The notes under the pieces: model-generated
Seen by the model: the letters and a program-made list of their open reading frames with translations, nothing else
Told to the model about the DNA's origin: nothing
The model's database searches: none
Made by a program: the position numbers and the translations under genes
Shown: piece after piece, positions 54,324 through 62,455 of the stretch
How positions within the stretch are numbered: the first letter of the stretch is position 1
Layout of the letters: every line of letters starts with the position of its first letter
Source of the DNA: Hyphomonadaceae bacterium BL14
Lineage (GTDB): Bacteria > Pseudomonadota > Alphaproteobacteria > Caulobacterales > Maricaulaceae
Direction: 5' to 3'
DNA: 64,000 nt
Assembly (NCBI GenBank): GCA_027627705.1
Contig: CP091242.1
Location: 2,158,677 to 2,222,676 of the forward strand

Positions 54324-55397
54324 ATGAGCATACAGACCGCCAAGCTGGATCAGGTGATCGACCGGTTCGACCAGGTCGAGGCGCGCCTGGCTGCGTCCAC
54401 CGATTCCACCGAAATCGTGCGCCTCTCCAAAGAGCATGCCGAGCTCAAGAAGGTCGCCGACAAGGCGCGCGAGCTCAAAACCGCGCGCAGCGAGATGGCC
54501 GAGGCCGAGACCATCATCGAGGAAAGCGCCGACCGGGACATGACCGCCCTGGCCGAGGAGGAGCGCATCCGCCTGAAGAAGGCGATCCCCGTTCTGGAGC
54601 GCGAACTGCAGCTGCTCCTGTTGCCGCGAGACCGCGATGACGAGGCCTCTATCATTCTGGAGATCCGCGCCGGCACCGGCGGCGACGAGGCGGCGCTGTT
54701 CGCAGGCAATCTGTTCGCCATGTACCAGCGCTACGCCTCTCTGCGCGGCTGGCGCATGGAGGTGATCGACGCCAGCGAATCAGAGATTGGCGGCTACAAG
54801 GAGATCATCGCCAGCGTCGCCGGGACCGGCGTGTTCGGGCGGTTGAAGTTTGAATCCGGCGTGCACCGGGTCCAGCGCGTGCCGGCGACCGAAAGCGGCG
54901 GACGTATCCACACTTCGGCCGCGACGGTGGCGGTGCTGCCGGCACCGGAAGAGGTAGATATCGTCATCCGCGACGAGGACATCCGCATCGATACCATGCG
55001 TGCCTCCGGCGCAGGCGGTCAGCACGTGAACAAGACCGATTCGGCGGTGCGCATGACCCACATCCCCACCGGGATCGTGGTGATCAGCCAGGAAAAATCG
55101 CAACACCAGAACCGCGCCATCGCCATGCAGGTGCTCAAGACCCGGCTGTACGACAAGGAGCGCGCCGAGCGCGACGCCGAACGCGCCGCCGAGCGCAAGG
55201 GCCAGGTGGGGTCCGGTGACCGGTCCGAACGCATCCGCACCTATAATTATCCGCAAGGGCGGGTCAGCGATCACCGCATCAATCTCACCCTCTACAAGCT
55301 TGATGAAATCATCACCGGAGACGGGCTGGATGAGGTGATCGACGCCCTGGCCGCCGAGGACCAGGCCGCGCGGCTTGCCGCGATGGAAGAGGGTTGA
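54324..55397 (+). CDS. prfA: Peptide chain release factor 1
   Basis: A 357-residue factor that reads UAA and UAG and triggers peptide release. The GGQ loop is in [24 protein letters not shown] (about residues 230-250). The codon-recognition PxT is PAT in [20 protein letters not shown]. The N-terminal helical domain is complete. Its stop overlaps the TTG start of prmC, the enzyme that methylates the GGQ glutamine. Confidence 0.96.
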   Translation: MSIQTAKLDQVIDRFDQVEARLAASTDSTEIVRLSKEHAELKKVADKARELKTARSEMAEAETIIEESADRDMTALAEEERIRLKKAIPVLERELQLLLLPRDRDDEASIILEIRAGTGGDEAALFAGNLFAMYQRYASLRGWRMEVIDASESEIGGYKEIIASVAGTGVFGRLKFESGVHRVQRVPATESGGRIHTSAATVAVLPAPEEVDIVIRDEDIRIDTMRASGAGGQHVNKTDSAVRMTHIPTGIVVISQEKSQHQNRAIAMQVLKTRLYDKERAERDAERAAERKGQVGSGDRSERIRTYNYPQGRVSDHRINLTLYKLDEIITGDGLDEVIDALAAEDQAARLAAMEEG

Positions 55398-56251
55398 GCG
55401 CGCCGACCTGGCGCAAGGCGCTGCGCGCAGGCGCGGCCCGCTTGCGTGACGCGGGGCTGAGCGATGAGGCCGAAGGCGATGCACGCCGCCTGCTCGAATC
55501 AGCCGGCGGACTCGAGGCGGCCAGCCTGATGGCGCGGCTGAACGAAGCGATTCCAGAACCTGAAGCGGCACGCTTCGACGCCCTGATCGCCCGGCGGGCG
55601 CAGCGCGAGCCGCTGTCTCACATCGTAGGTTCCGTGGGCTTCTGGACGCTGGACCTGATGGTCACCCGCGATGTGCTCACGCCGCGGGCCGATACCGAAA
55701 CCGTGGTGGAAGCGGCTCTGGCGGCGGTGAGCGATCGCAATGGGCCTCTGGAGATACTGGACATCGCCACGGGCTCTGGCGCCATCGCGCTGGCCCTGCT
55801 CAGCGAGCTGCCCAACGCGCGCGCCGTGGCCACTGACATCTGCGCCGCCGCGCTCGCCGTGGCGCGGGATAACGCGGCGCATAACCGCCTTGCAGACCGC
55901 ATTACCTTCATCGAAACCCGCTGGGCCGACGGCGTGGATAGCCGCTTCGATCTCATCGTCTGCAATCCGCCCTATATCGCCAGCGCGGTCATCGGCACGC
56001 TCGAACCCGAGGTGAAGGATCACGAACCCCGCCTCGCCCTGGACGGCGGCCCTGACGGCCTCGCCCCTTATCCCCATTTGTTCGCCGAAGCGCGACGCCT
56101 GCTAAATCCCGGTGGAACCGCGGTTTTCGAGATCGGATTTGACCAGGGCGAAACGGCTCTGTCCCTGGCGCGTGCAAACGGCGTACAGGACGCCGCCCTG
56201 CGCCGCGATCTCGGCGGGCGGGACCGGGCGCTCGTGTTCCGCCAGGGATAG
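55394..56251 (+). CDS. prmC: Release factor glutamine methyltransferase
   Basis: A 285-residue SAM-dependent enzyme that N5-methylates the GGQ glutamine of release factors. Catalytic NPPY lies in [14 protein letters not shown] (about residue 190); the SAM motif is [20 protein letters not shown], and [15 protein letters not shown] is a family marker. It starts with TTG at 55394, overlapping the prfA stop as TTGA. The N-terminal helical substrate domain is complete. Confidence 0.94.
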   Translation: MSAPTWRKALRAGAARLRDAGLSDEAEGDARRLLESAGGLEAASLMARLNEAIPEPEAARFDALIARRAQREPLSHIVGSVGFWTLDLMVTRDVLTPRADTETVVEAALAAVSDRNGPLEILDIATGSGAIALALLSELPNARAVATDICAAALAVARDNAAHNRLADRITFIETRWADGVDSRFDLIVCNPPYIASAVIGTLEPEVKDHEPRLALDGGPDGLAPYPHLFAEARRLLNPGGTAVFEIGFDQGETALSLARANGVQDAALRRDLGGRDRALVFRQG

Positions 56252-56509
56252 CTCTGCCATGCAAAAAAGCCTTGGAATCACCTCACGGATGCGTCTAGGG
56301 TGCGCCACGTCAGAGGCGCGGTGCGGGCCGGGATGGGGCTGCTCCGGAATTTGAGGCGGATCGCCCGCATCTGATGGTTTAGACTCAGACATGGACGCAA
56401 GCGCCGCGGCGGTCAGAGAGCCGTACAGGCCTTGTCGCCAGAGCAGCCGGTGTTTGCGAGCCGGACGTCCCGACATTCACTCCCGCCCGAAAGAGATCAG
56501 GTTTTGGCA

Positions 56510-57268
56510 ATGAAGCGTCAACGCGGCCGCGGCCGGAAGCCCGGCCACCAGAATAATTCCAACCGGGCGTTCGAAAGCAACGGGCCGGATGTGAAGATCC
56601 GGGGCAATGCCCAGCACATTTATGAGAAATACCTTCAGCTGGCGCGCGATTCCTCGTCTTCGGGCGACCGGGTGATGGCGGAAAACTACTATCAGCACGC
56701 CGAGCACTATCTGCGCATCGTGCAACTGACCCAGCCCCGGCGTGAAGAAGGCGACAACGACGACGACCGCCAGAATGATCGTCCAAACGACCGGCAGCAT
56801 GAGCGCCAGAATGAGCGCCCCTCCGGTCAACAGGGCCAGCGCAATGAGCAGCCGCGCTTTGACCCGCAGCCCCGTCCCGATCAACCGGACCGCACCGAGC
56901 GCCAGGACGGCGACGCCCAGCGCGGCCGCGGCAATGGCCAGAGCGCCAACGGCCATGACAGCCCCAGTGCGCCGCGCGAAGAGGCGGAGTCCGGTGAGAA
57001 CGCGAACCGTCAGCGCCGTCAGCGCGGCCGCCGCCGGCGTCCCGAGGACGACAACGACAATGCCGGCGCCGATCCCCTGGCCGTCGTGGACCCGGAAGCG
57101 GCCAGCGTCTCGGCGCAGGCGGACAGAAAGCCCGAACAGGCTGAAGAGCCTGCCAGCGAGCAGCCGGCGCCCAAGCGCCCCCGGACCCGGCGCCCGCGCA
57201 GTGACGCCGCCGCGGAGGACGCTCTCAAGGCGGCAGAGACCAAGTCCACCGGCGGTGCCGCCGCCTGA
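56510..57268 (+). CDS. DUF4167 domain protein
   Basis: A 252-residue protein of a family largely confined to alphaproteobacteria. The conserved N-terminal 80 residues (MKRQRGRGRKPG, NRAFESNGPDVKIRGNAQHIYEKYLQLARD, GDRVMAENYYQHAEHYLRI) are followed by a long, charged, disordered Gln/Arg/Asp/Pro-rich region and a basic cluster RPRTRRPRS. An RNA-binding role has been suggested by composition only. ATG 56510 begins the domain; the frame open from 56432 adds non-family residues. It follows prfA-prmC by 258 bases with no clear sites in the gap. Confidence 0.88.
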   Translation: MKRQRGRGRKPGHQNNSNRAFESNGPDVKIRGNAQHIYEKYLQLARDSSSSGDRVMAENYYQHAEHYLRIVQLTQPRREEGDNDDDRQNDRPNDRQHERQNERPSGQQGQRNEQPRFDPQPRPDQPDRTERQDGDAQRGRGNGQSANGHDSPSAPREEAESGENANRQRRQRGRRRRPEDDNDNAGADPLAVVDPEAASVSAQADRKPEQAEEPASEQPAPKRPRTRRPRSDAAAEDALKAAETKSTGGAAA

Positions 57269-57293
57269 GCCTGATCCTTTTGGTTTGAATGAA

Positions 57294-57327
57294 GAAACGG
57301 GCGGCCCCATCCGGGACCGCCCGTTTT
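57294..57327. terminator. Bidirectional terminator between the DUF4167 gene and nagZ
   Basis: The hairpin ACGGGCGG-N12-CCGCCCGT is followed by TTTT on the plus strand and TTTC on the minus strand, between convergent genes. Confidence 0.82.
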
Positions 57328-57331
57328 CGTG

Positions 57332-58447
57332 TCAGGCCGGGCGCAGATGGGCTGCCAGTGCGTCAAGGCGGGCATTGGCCTCTGCCAGACGCTGGACCGA
57401 CAGGGTTCCGGCAACCAGCGCAGCCCCCACCCAGTCCACAGCCCGGCGGGCCAGGTCCGGATCGGGATTGGCGGAGTTGGAGATCAGGATGAGATCGTTG
57501 CCCGCCGCCAGCGCGCCGGTCAGGGCCTGTTCGCGGCTGTAGTGATTGCGGATCGCGCCCATATCGAGATCATCGGTGATCATCGCGCCGTCATATCCCA
57601 TCACCTCGCGCAACAGCCCGTGCAGAACCCGCCGCGACAGGGTCACCGGCAAGCCGTCGGGATCAAGGCGCAGATTGACCAGATGGGCACCCATCATCAG
57701 GTGGGCCCGGCCCAGGCGCATTAATCGCCCAAACGGCGCGGCCTCCTCGAATGTCCAGGTGGCGGTGATGTCCACATAGCCATCATGACTGTCGCCGCGC
57801 GAGCGGCCATGGCCGGGGAAATGCTTGATGGCGCAGGCGATGCCTTGGGCCTCGAACGCGTCGATGAAGGTCGCACACCACTGCGCCACGTCACGTGAAT
57901 CCGCGCTGAAGGCACGTCCGTACTGGCCGATGGCGTCATTGCCGGCATCATGAAGGTCGGCGATAGGGGCGAGATTCATGTTGAAGCCGGCTTCGAGCAG
58001 CTCGCGCGCCGCGGTCTCGAACAGGGGCCGGGCGGCGTCGAGTCCGCCCTCCGCCAGCGCTTGGGCGCGCGGGATGCGGGTATAGCCCATATCCCCGGTC
58101 AGACGCTGGACGACGCCGCCTTCCTGGTCGATGGCGAGCCAGGCGTCCGGCGCCGCCTCACGGAAGCGCCGCGCCAGCCCCTCCACGCCCTCGCGCGTGC
58201 GGGCGTTGTGGCGCAGGAACAACACCCCGCCTATACGGCCGGCGGCCAGATCGGCTTCAATAGCGTCCGCACCCGGCGCATCAGGCGCATCGCCCAGAAA
58301 CCCCAGGATCAGCGTGCGCCCGACCAGCGCCTCCATCGGGCGCAGCGCATGGCGCGCCAGAGCGTCAGCGGGCAGACCTGCGTTGGCCGCGGCCGGCGCA
58401 GCCGCGCTCGCCGCCAGGGCGCCCATGATATGGCGTCGCGTCAGCAT
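57332..58447 (-). CDS. nagZ: Beta-N-acetylhexosaminidase, GH3
   Basis: A 371-residue glycoside hydrolase that removes GlcNAc from muropeptides in cell-wall recycling. LAIDQEGGVVQRL, NMNLAPIADLH, IKHFPGHGRSRGDSHDGYVDI (with the mobile-loop Asp-His dyad) and the nucleophile Asp in MITDDLDMGAI are all present. Odd point: it begins MLTRRHIMGALAASAAAPAA, a twin-arginine signal, while E. coli NagZ is cytoplasmic; export to the periplasm is therefore likely here. It lies downstream of hisS and a candidate small RNA. Confidence 0.92.
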   Translation of the reverse strand: MLTRRHIMGALAASAAAPAAANAGLPADALARHALRPMEALVGRTLILGFLGDAPDAPGADAIEADLAAGRIGGVLFLRHNARTREGVEGLARRFREAAPDAWLAIDQEGGVVQRLTGDMGYTRIPRAQALAEGGLDAARPLFETAARELLEAGFNMNLAPIADLHDAGNDAIGQYGRAFSADSRDVAQWCATFIDAFEAQGIACAIKHFPGHGRSRGDSHDGYVDITATWTFEEAAPFGRLMRLGRAHLMMGAHLVNLRLDPDGLPVTLSRRVLHGLLREVMGYDGAMITDDLDMGAIRNHYSREQALTGALAAGNDLILISNSANPDPDLARRAVDWVGAALVAGTLSVQRLAEANARLDALAAHLRPA

Positions 58448-58517
58448 GATGTCCGGATTCCCCTCATTTCCCCGCGTGACAGCTAAGCCTCATGCGGGCG
58501 CGCTGTCCAGCGGACAC

Positions 58518-58550
58518 AAAAAAAGCCCGGCGTCTTGCGGCGCCGGGCGT
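58518..58550 (-). terminator. Terminator with seven-T run
   Basis: On the minus strand GCCCGGCG-N8-CGCCGGGC is followed by TTTTTTT, a textbook rho-independent terminator. It ends either hisS read-through or the candidate small RNA. Confidence 0.9.
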
Positions 58551-58631
58551 TCAATTTGGTTGGTCGACAAAGAGACGTCTCCTCCCCAGAGACACCGCTT
58601 AGAGACAAGACGGTCAGGCCCTGTCAGGTGA
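58520..58631 (-). ncRNA. Candidate small RNA between hisS and nagZ
   Basis: On the minus strand TTGACGC (58662-58656), a 10-base spacer and GTTAGGTC (58645-58638) fit the Caulobacter-type promoter at six of eight -10 bases. About 112 bases later lies the strong terminator. In between, GTCTC-TGGGGAG-GAGAC can form a hairpin with a GGGGAG loop. No protein frame with a normal start fits. It may instead be a nagZ leader with an attenuator. Confidence 0.4.
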
Positions 58632-58698
58632 AAACGTGACCTAACTGTCATGTTGGCGTCAACCCCCCAATGTCATGGGGATCATACACCGCCGCCGG

Positions 58699-60162
58699 TC
58701 AGCCGCGCTTCAGCGCGTCGAGGATCGCGGAGACGAGGCCGCCACGCGGAACGGCGAATTGCTGCTTCTGCTCTTTCCACTCATCGCGGTCTTCGATGCT
58801 TTCAGCGAGCTCAGCCCCCAGCTTGAGATCCTTGATCTGCACCTCGCCGCGCGCACGCTCCTCCTCCCCCTCGATCACGGCGAAGGCCGCGCCGCGCCGG
58901 TCGGCGTATTTCAGCTGCTTGCCCATATTCCCTGCGCCGACAAAGGCTTCGGCGCGCAGGCCTGCCGCCCGCAGCTCGGCCGCCATGGCGAAGTACTCGG
59001 CCATGCGCCCTTTGTCTGCGGCAATGACGATGACCAGCGGGGCGGCCTGCGCCGCATCCAGCCGGCCCAGCGCCGACAGGGCGGCGGCGAAGCGGCTGAC
59101 GCCGAAGCTGAAACCCGTGGCGGGCACGGCCTGACCTGTGAAGCGCGCCACCAGATCATCATACCGCCCGCCGGAGGCCACCGAGCCGAACTGCATCGGG
59201 CTGCCGTCAGGATAGGTGGGCGTGACCAGAAGCTCGGTCTCGAACACCGGGCCGGTGTAATAGCCAAGCCCGCGCACGACGGACGGGTCGAACACCGCTT
59301 CGCGCTCGCTGACGCCGAGGGCGGTAAGGATGGCGTTGATCTCGCCTAGCGCCTCGACACCCGCTGCGCCCGATCCGGCGGCGGCCGAAGCCAGGCGTTC
59401 GGTGATCTCAGCCCGCGTACCTTTGGCCTGGGCCGCTTCGAGGAAGCCCAGCACGGTGCGCACGCCGCCCTCGTCCAGTCCGGCACCTTGGGTGAAGTCG
59501 CCGCTCTCATCCTTGCGGCCCTTGCCAAGCAATTGCTCCACGCCCGCAAGACCCAGCCGGTCGAGCTTGTCGATAGCGCGCAGCACGCGCATGCGCCTTG
59601 TGTCGTCGGCATTCCCAAGGCTTTCGAGCACGCCGTCGAGCAGGCGGCGATCATTGACCCGGATGACAAATTCGCCGTCTTTCAGGCCTGCCGCGCGCAT
59701 CACCTCGGCAGCGAGCGCGATCATCTCTGCATCCGCCGCCGGACCGGCGGCACCGACACTGTCAGCGTCGCACTGGACGAACTGGCGGAAGCGGCCGGGG
59801 CCGGGCTTTTCATTGCGCCAGACCTCGCCGAACTGATAGCGGCGGAAGGGTTTGACCAGGTCCTGGAAATTCTCCGCCGCAAAGCGCGCCAACGGCGCGG
59901 TCAGATCATAGCGCAGCGCCATCCACTGCTCGTCATCGTCCTGGAGCGCGAACACGCCCTCATTAGGCCGCTCCTCGTCGGGCAGGAATTTGCCCAGCGC
60001 GTCGGCGTACTCAAACGCCGGTGTTTCCAGCGGTTCAAACCCCCAGCGCTCATAGACGGCGCTGGCGGCGCTCACTAGAGCGCGCTCGGCGCGGATCACG
60101 CCGGCGGTGCGATCTTCAAACCCGCGCGGACGGCGCGCCCTGGGGCGGAAGGCCTTGGCCAT
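58699..60162 (-). CDS. hisS: Histidyl-tRNA synthetase
   Basis: A 487-residue class II synthetase. Motif 1 region, motif 2 (RYQFGEVWRNEKPGPGRFRQFVQCDAD) and the histidine-binding LGYYTGPVFE and GGRYDDLVARF segments are all present, with a C-terminal anticodon-binding domain (about residues 390-480). The N-terminus is Arg-rich. A glutamate at the class-conserved FVQCDAD position is replaced by Cys-Asp as in many alphaproteobacterial enzymes. Confidence 0.95.
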   Translation of the reverse strand: MAKAFRPRARRPRGFEDRTAGVIRAERALVSAASAVYERWGFEPLETPAFEYADALGKFLPDEERPNEGVFALQDDDEQWMALRYDLTAPLARFAAENFQDLVKPFRRYQFGEVWRNEKPGPGRFRQFVQCDADSVGAAGPAADAEMIALAAEVMRAAGLKDGEFVIRVNDRRLLDGVLESLGNADDTRRMRVLRAIDKLDRLGLAGVEQLLGKGRKDESGDFTQGAGLDEGGVRTVLGFLEAAQAKGTRAEITERLASAAAGSGAAGVEALGEINAILTALGVSEREAVFDPSVVRGLGYYTGPVFETELLVTPTYPDGSPMQFGSVASGGRYDDLVARFTGQAVPATGFSFGVSRFAAALSALGRLDAAQAAPLVIVIAADKGRMAEYFAMAAELRAAGLRAEAFVGAGNMGKQLKYADRRGAAFAVIEGEEERARGEVQIKDLKLGAELAESIEDRDEWKEQKQQFAVPRGGLVSAILDALKRG

Positions 60163-60297
60163 GATCTAACTCGCTGCGCTGCAAGGGCGCGTGAGCCGCG
60201 CCGGGAAACCGGTCCGGGGCTTAGCCCCCTTGGGGCGGGCGATCAAGCGGCCCGCGCCTTGCACGCCGAAGCCTGAACGCACACTGGAGGCCCGCCC

Positions 60298-60717
60298 ATG
60301 TCCCTGATCGCCACACTTCTGGCCGCGCTCGCCCTTTTGAGCACGCCGGACACGTCCGATCTGCAACACGCCGCCGCGGCGCTGGAGGCGGAAGCCAACG
60401 CGCGCGCAGAGCGGCTGGTGCTGACCCCCGGCGCGCCTGCGCAGGCGCTGGCACCCGGTGATGCGGTGCTGGACGGTCTTGATGCCCTGTCACTGGCGGC
60501 GGCGCGCCATGCCCGCGCCATCGATGCGGCGGGCGGCGCGCGTGATCTCGCCTGTATTTTCCGGGGCATGAGCGCCGACGCCGCCGCCTGGCCGGAGCAG
60601 CTGGCCGACATGGACAGAGCCGCCGATCAGGCCCGCGCCTATCGCGAGATAGCGAGGCTCGCCAATCATGCCGCCCGTCTGGCGCAAGAGGATATCCGGT
60701 CGGCGCCGCCTGCCTAG
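60298..60717 (+). CDS. Hypothetical secreted protein
   Basis: A 139-residue Ala-rich helical protein with a probable signal peptide (residues 3-17). Two cysteines at most are visible; one is in DLACIFRGMSAD. I do not recognise the family. It is preceded by GGAGG about nine bases before the ATG and followed 61 bases later by another small exported helical protein, so they may share a transcript. Confidence 0.6.
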   Translation: MSLIATLLAALALLSTPDTSDLQHAAAALEAEANARAERLVLTPGAPAQALAPGDAVLDGLDALSLAAARHARAIDAAGGARDLACIFRGMSADAAAWPEQLADMDRAADQARAYREIARLANHAARLAQEDIRSAPPA

Positions 60718-60778
60718 CGTTCCGCAAACGCCGCAAGGCCTCTCGCCGGGCGCGCGCCAGATGCTATAGTCCGGCCCC

Positions 60779-61534
60779 ATGATCAAGGCGCTGCTTCTGA
60801 CTCTCTCCTTCGCCCTCTCTGCGCCCGATCCCGGCGCCGTGAGCGCCTATGAGCGCGGAGACTGGGCCGTGGCAGAAGCGGCAGCCAGCGGCCGCGCCGA
60901 TGCTGAAACCCGCACGCTCGCGTCCCAGGCCGCGCTCACGCCGCTCATGCTGGGTGACATGTCCGGTGCCTCACGCGGCGACCGGCGGGCGGCGGCCCGG
61001 CGCGCCCAGGACCATGCGCGCGCCGCCATCGCCGCGGACCCGGGCCATGCGCCGGCGCATTTGCGCCTCGCCGCCGCGATCGGGTTCGAGGCGCGCTATA
61101 TCAACCCTGTACGCGCGGCGATGATGGGTCTGCCCCAGGAGGGAAAGCGCCATATCGAGACCGCCCTGTCGCTGGACCCGGACGATCCCTGGGGCGAGGG
61201 CATGCTGGGCGCCTGGCATATGGAGGTGGCGCGCCGCGCCCGGCCGGGCATGTTCGGATCGGACGCCGGCGAGGGCCGCGAACGCTACCGCACCGCTGCC
61301 GCGCGGGCAGGCGACGATCCCTCCATCGCCTTTCATTTTGCCCTCGCCCTGATCGCCGCCGACCCGCGGGTCCATGGCGATGAGGCGCTGGCGCTGCTGG
61401 AGCAGGCAAGGGACGCGGACGCGCCCGGCGCGTTTGAGGACGCCATCCGCGCCGAGGCTGGCGCGCTGCATGCGCTGCTCTCGCGCGACCGCGAAGCGGC
61501 GCAGACCGAGGCGATCCGGCGGCTGGAGGAGTAG
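60779..61534 (+). CDS. Exported TPR-like protein
   Basis: A 251-residue protein with a short signal peptide (about residues 3-16). Helix pairs resembling tetratricopeptide repeats run through the chain (GAVSAYERGDWAVAEAAASG, ARAAIAADPGHAPAHLRLAAAIGF, IETALSLDPDDPWGEGMLGAWHMEV, IAFHFALALIAADP). Such proteins scaffold complexes in the periplasm; no partner is suggested by context. It converges on the Tiki/EreA-like gene. Confidence 0.7.
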   Translation: MIKALLLTLSFALSAPDPGAVSAYERGDWAVAEAAASGRADAETRTLASQAALTPLMLGDMSGASRGDRRAAARRAQDHARAAIAADPGHAPAHLRLAAAIGFEARYINPVRAAMMGLPQEGKRHIETALSLDPDDPWGEGMLGAWHMEVARRARPGMFGSDAGEGRERYRTAAARAGDDPSIAFHFALALIAADPRVHGDEALALLEQARDADAPGAFEDAIRAEAGALHALLSRDREAAQTEAIRRLEE

Positions 61535-61576
61535 GGCGCGCCTCAATCGGCGGGCGCATGATCGGGCCAGACCTGG

Positions 61577-62353
61577 CTATTCGCTGGCGTTCGCCGGGCA
61601 AAAACCGGCCTCGGCCAGCGGTGTGGTCGCCTCTGCAGCGCCCAGATCGGCGTGGCCGTCATAGACGCCTTCAGTCAGCTGGTGCATCACGAGCGTGTAA
61701 TTGCCGTATGTGGCGTGGATGCCGCACCCGTCCATGCGGCAATTGAAGGCCGAGCCGGGTCCATAGACATAAGCGATCGCATGCGCGTGATCAGCCAGCA
61801 ACAGGCCGGCGGTGATCATGTCGCCGCCGCCGCTTGATTCCGGCATGGCATAGGCGGTCTTGCGCGCATGGACATTGCCCATCAAAGCCATGACGCGCGT
61901 ATCAGGGTTGGCGGCTGACAGGCGTGCAAGGGCCAAAGCGAGCTGAGCCGAACCCCGGCTGGAATTTTCCCTCATGGACGCCAGCGCCGGCCCGCCGCGC
62001 TCATCAAACAGGCGCACCGAGATCGGCAGCGATTGCGCCGCCGCCCGCAATTCTTCCAGAGCCTCGACAAACTCCGCCGAGACTCGCCCGTCTCTTTGCC
62101 CGCACCACCCGAGCTGCGCCACGATCTCAGCATCCATTGGCCGGTCCGGATCGCGCCACCAGGCGTCCAGAACCGGCTGGCCGGACGCTGAGATCTCGAA
62201 AGCCGCGATCACCGTCTCGCCCGCCTCGGCGCGGGCAATAACCTGCCCGGCGAAATGACTGGCATTGGCGCGCACGCCATGGAGCTCTCCATGGAGTTCT
62301 ATGGACGGCTGGGGGGCGGACGCCAGCGCCGCTGCAAAAATGGCCATGATCAT
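61577..62353 (-). CDS. Exported protein, possible Tiki/EreA-superfamily hydrolase
   Basis: A 258-residue protein with a short signal peptide (cleavage near ASA-PQP). GELHGVRANASHFAGQVIARA, then FEISASGQ, and later VMALMGNVHARKTAY resemble the GExHG and GNxHA metal motifs of the ChaN/TraB/EreA (Tiki) superfamily, which includes haem-binding and protease-like members. Cysteines near the C-terminus (FNCRMDGCGIH) may pair. GGGAG lies eight bases before the ATG. The call is by motif only. Confidence 0.5.
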   Translation of the reverse strand: MIMAIFAAALASAPQPSIELHGELHGVRANASHFAGQVIARAEAGETVIAAFEISASGQPVLDAWWRDPDRPMDAEIVAQLGWCGQRDGRVSAEFVEALEELRAAAQSLPISVRLFDERGGPALASMRENSSRGSAQLALALARLSAANPDTRVMALMGNVHARKTAYAMPESSGGGDMITAGLLLADHAHAIAYVYGPGSAFNCRMDGCGIHATYGNYTLVMHQLTEGVYDGHADLGAAEATTPLAEAGFCPANASE

Positions 62354-62400
62354 GTGGTGCGCTCCCGTGCCAGCGCGCGCCGCCGGGCGTGGCGCGCGCT

Positions 62401-62455
62401 TGGTGATATCACCACAAAGGCGTCAACATGACAACTTTTGAGTAGAGCGCTCTAC
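62401..62455. promoter_or_regulatory. Two perfect 14-base palindromes and a promoter-like element
   Basis: TGGTGATATCACCA (62401-62414) and GTAGAGCGCTCTAC (62442-62455) are perfect palindromes. On the minus strand TTGACGCC (62427-62420) precedes the first, placing it over a possible -10 region for the gene at 62353. The second spans the ABC transporter stop. Confidence 0.4.

Noticed and set aside
58475..58587. Small protein starting at a TTG after GGAGGAG on the minus strand
   Set aside because: It would run through a strong terminator hairpin and its T run; no family resemblance.
58575..58600. Cuckoo-type small RNA with a CCUCC loop on the plus strand
   Set aside because: The loop sequence fits loosely, but no DUF1127 gene precedes it and no plus-strand terminator follows.
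58621..58676. Second Pho box near hisS (CTGTCAG, CTGTCAT, ATGTCAT)
   Set aside because: Spacing is 24 and 25 bases, not a multiple of 11.
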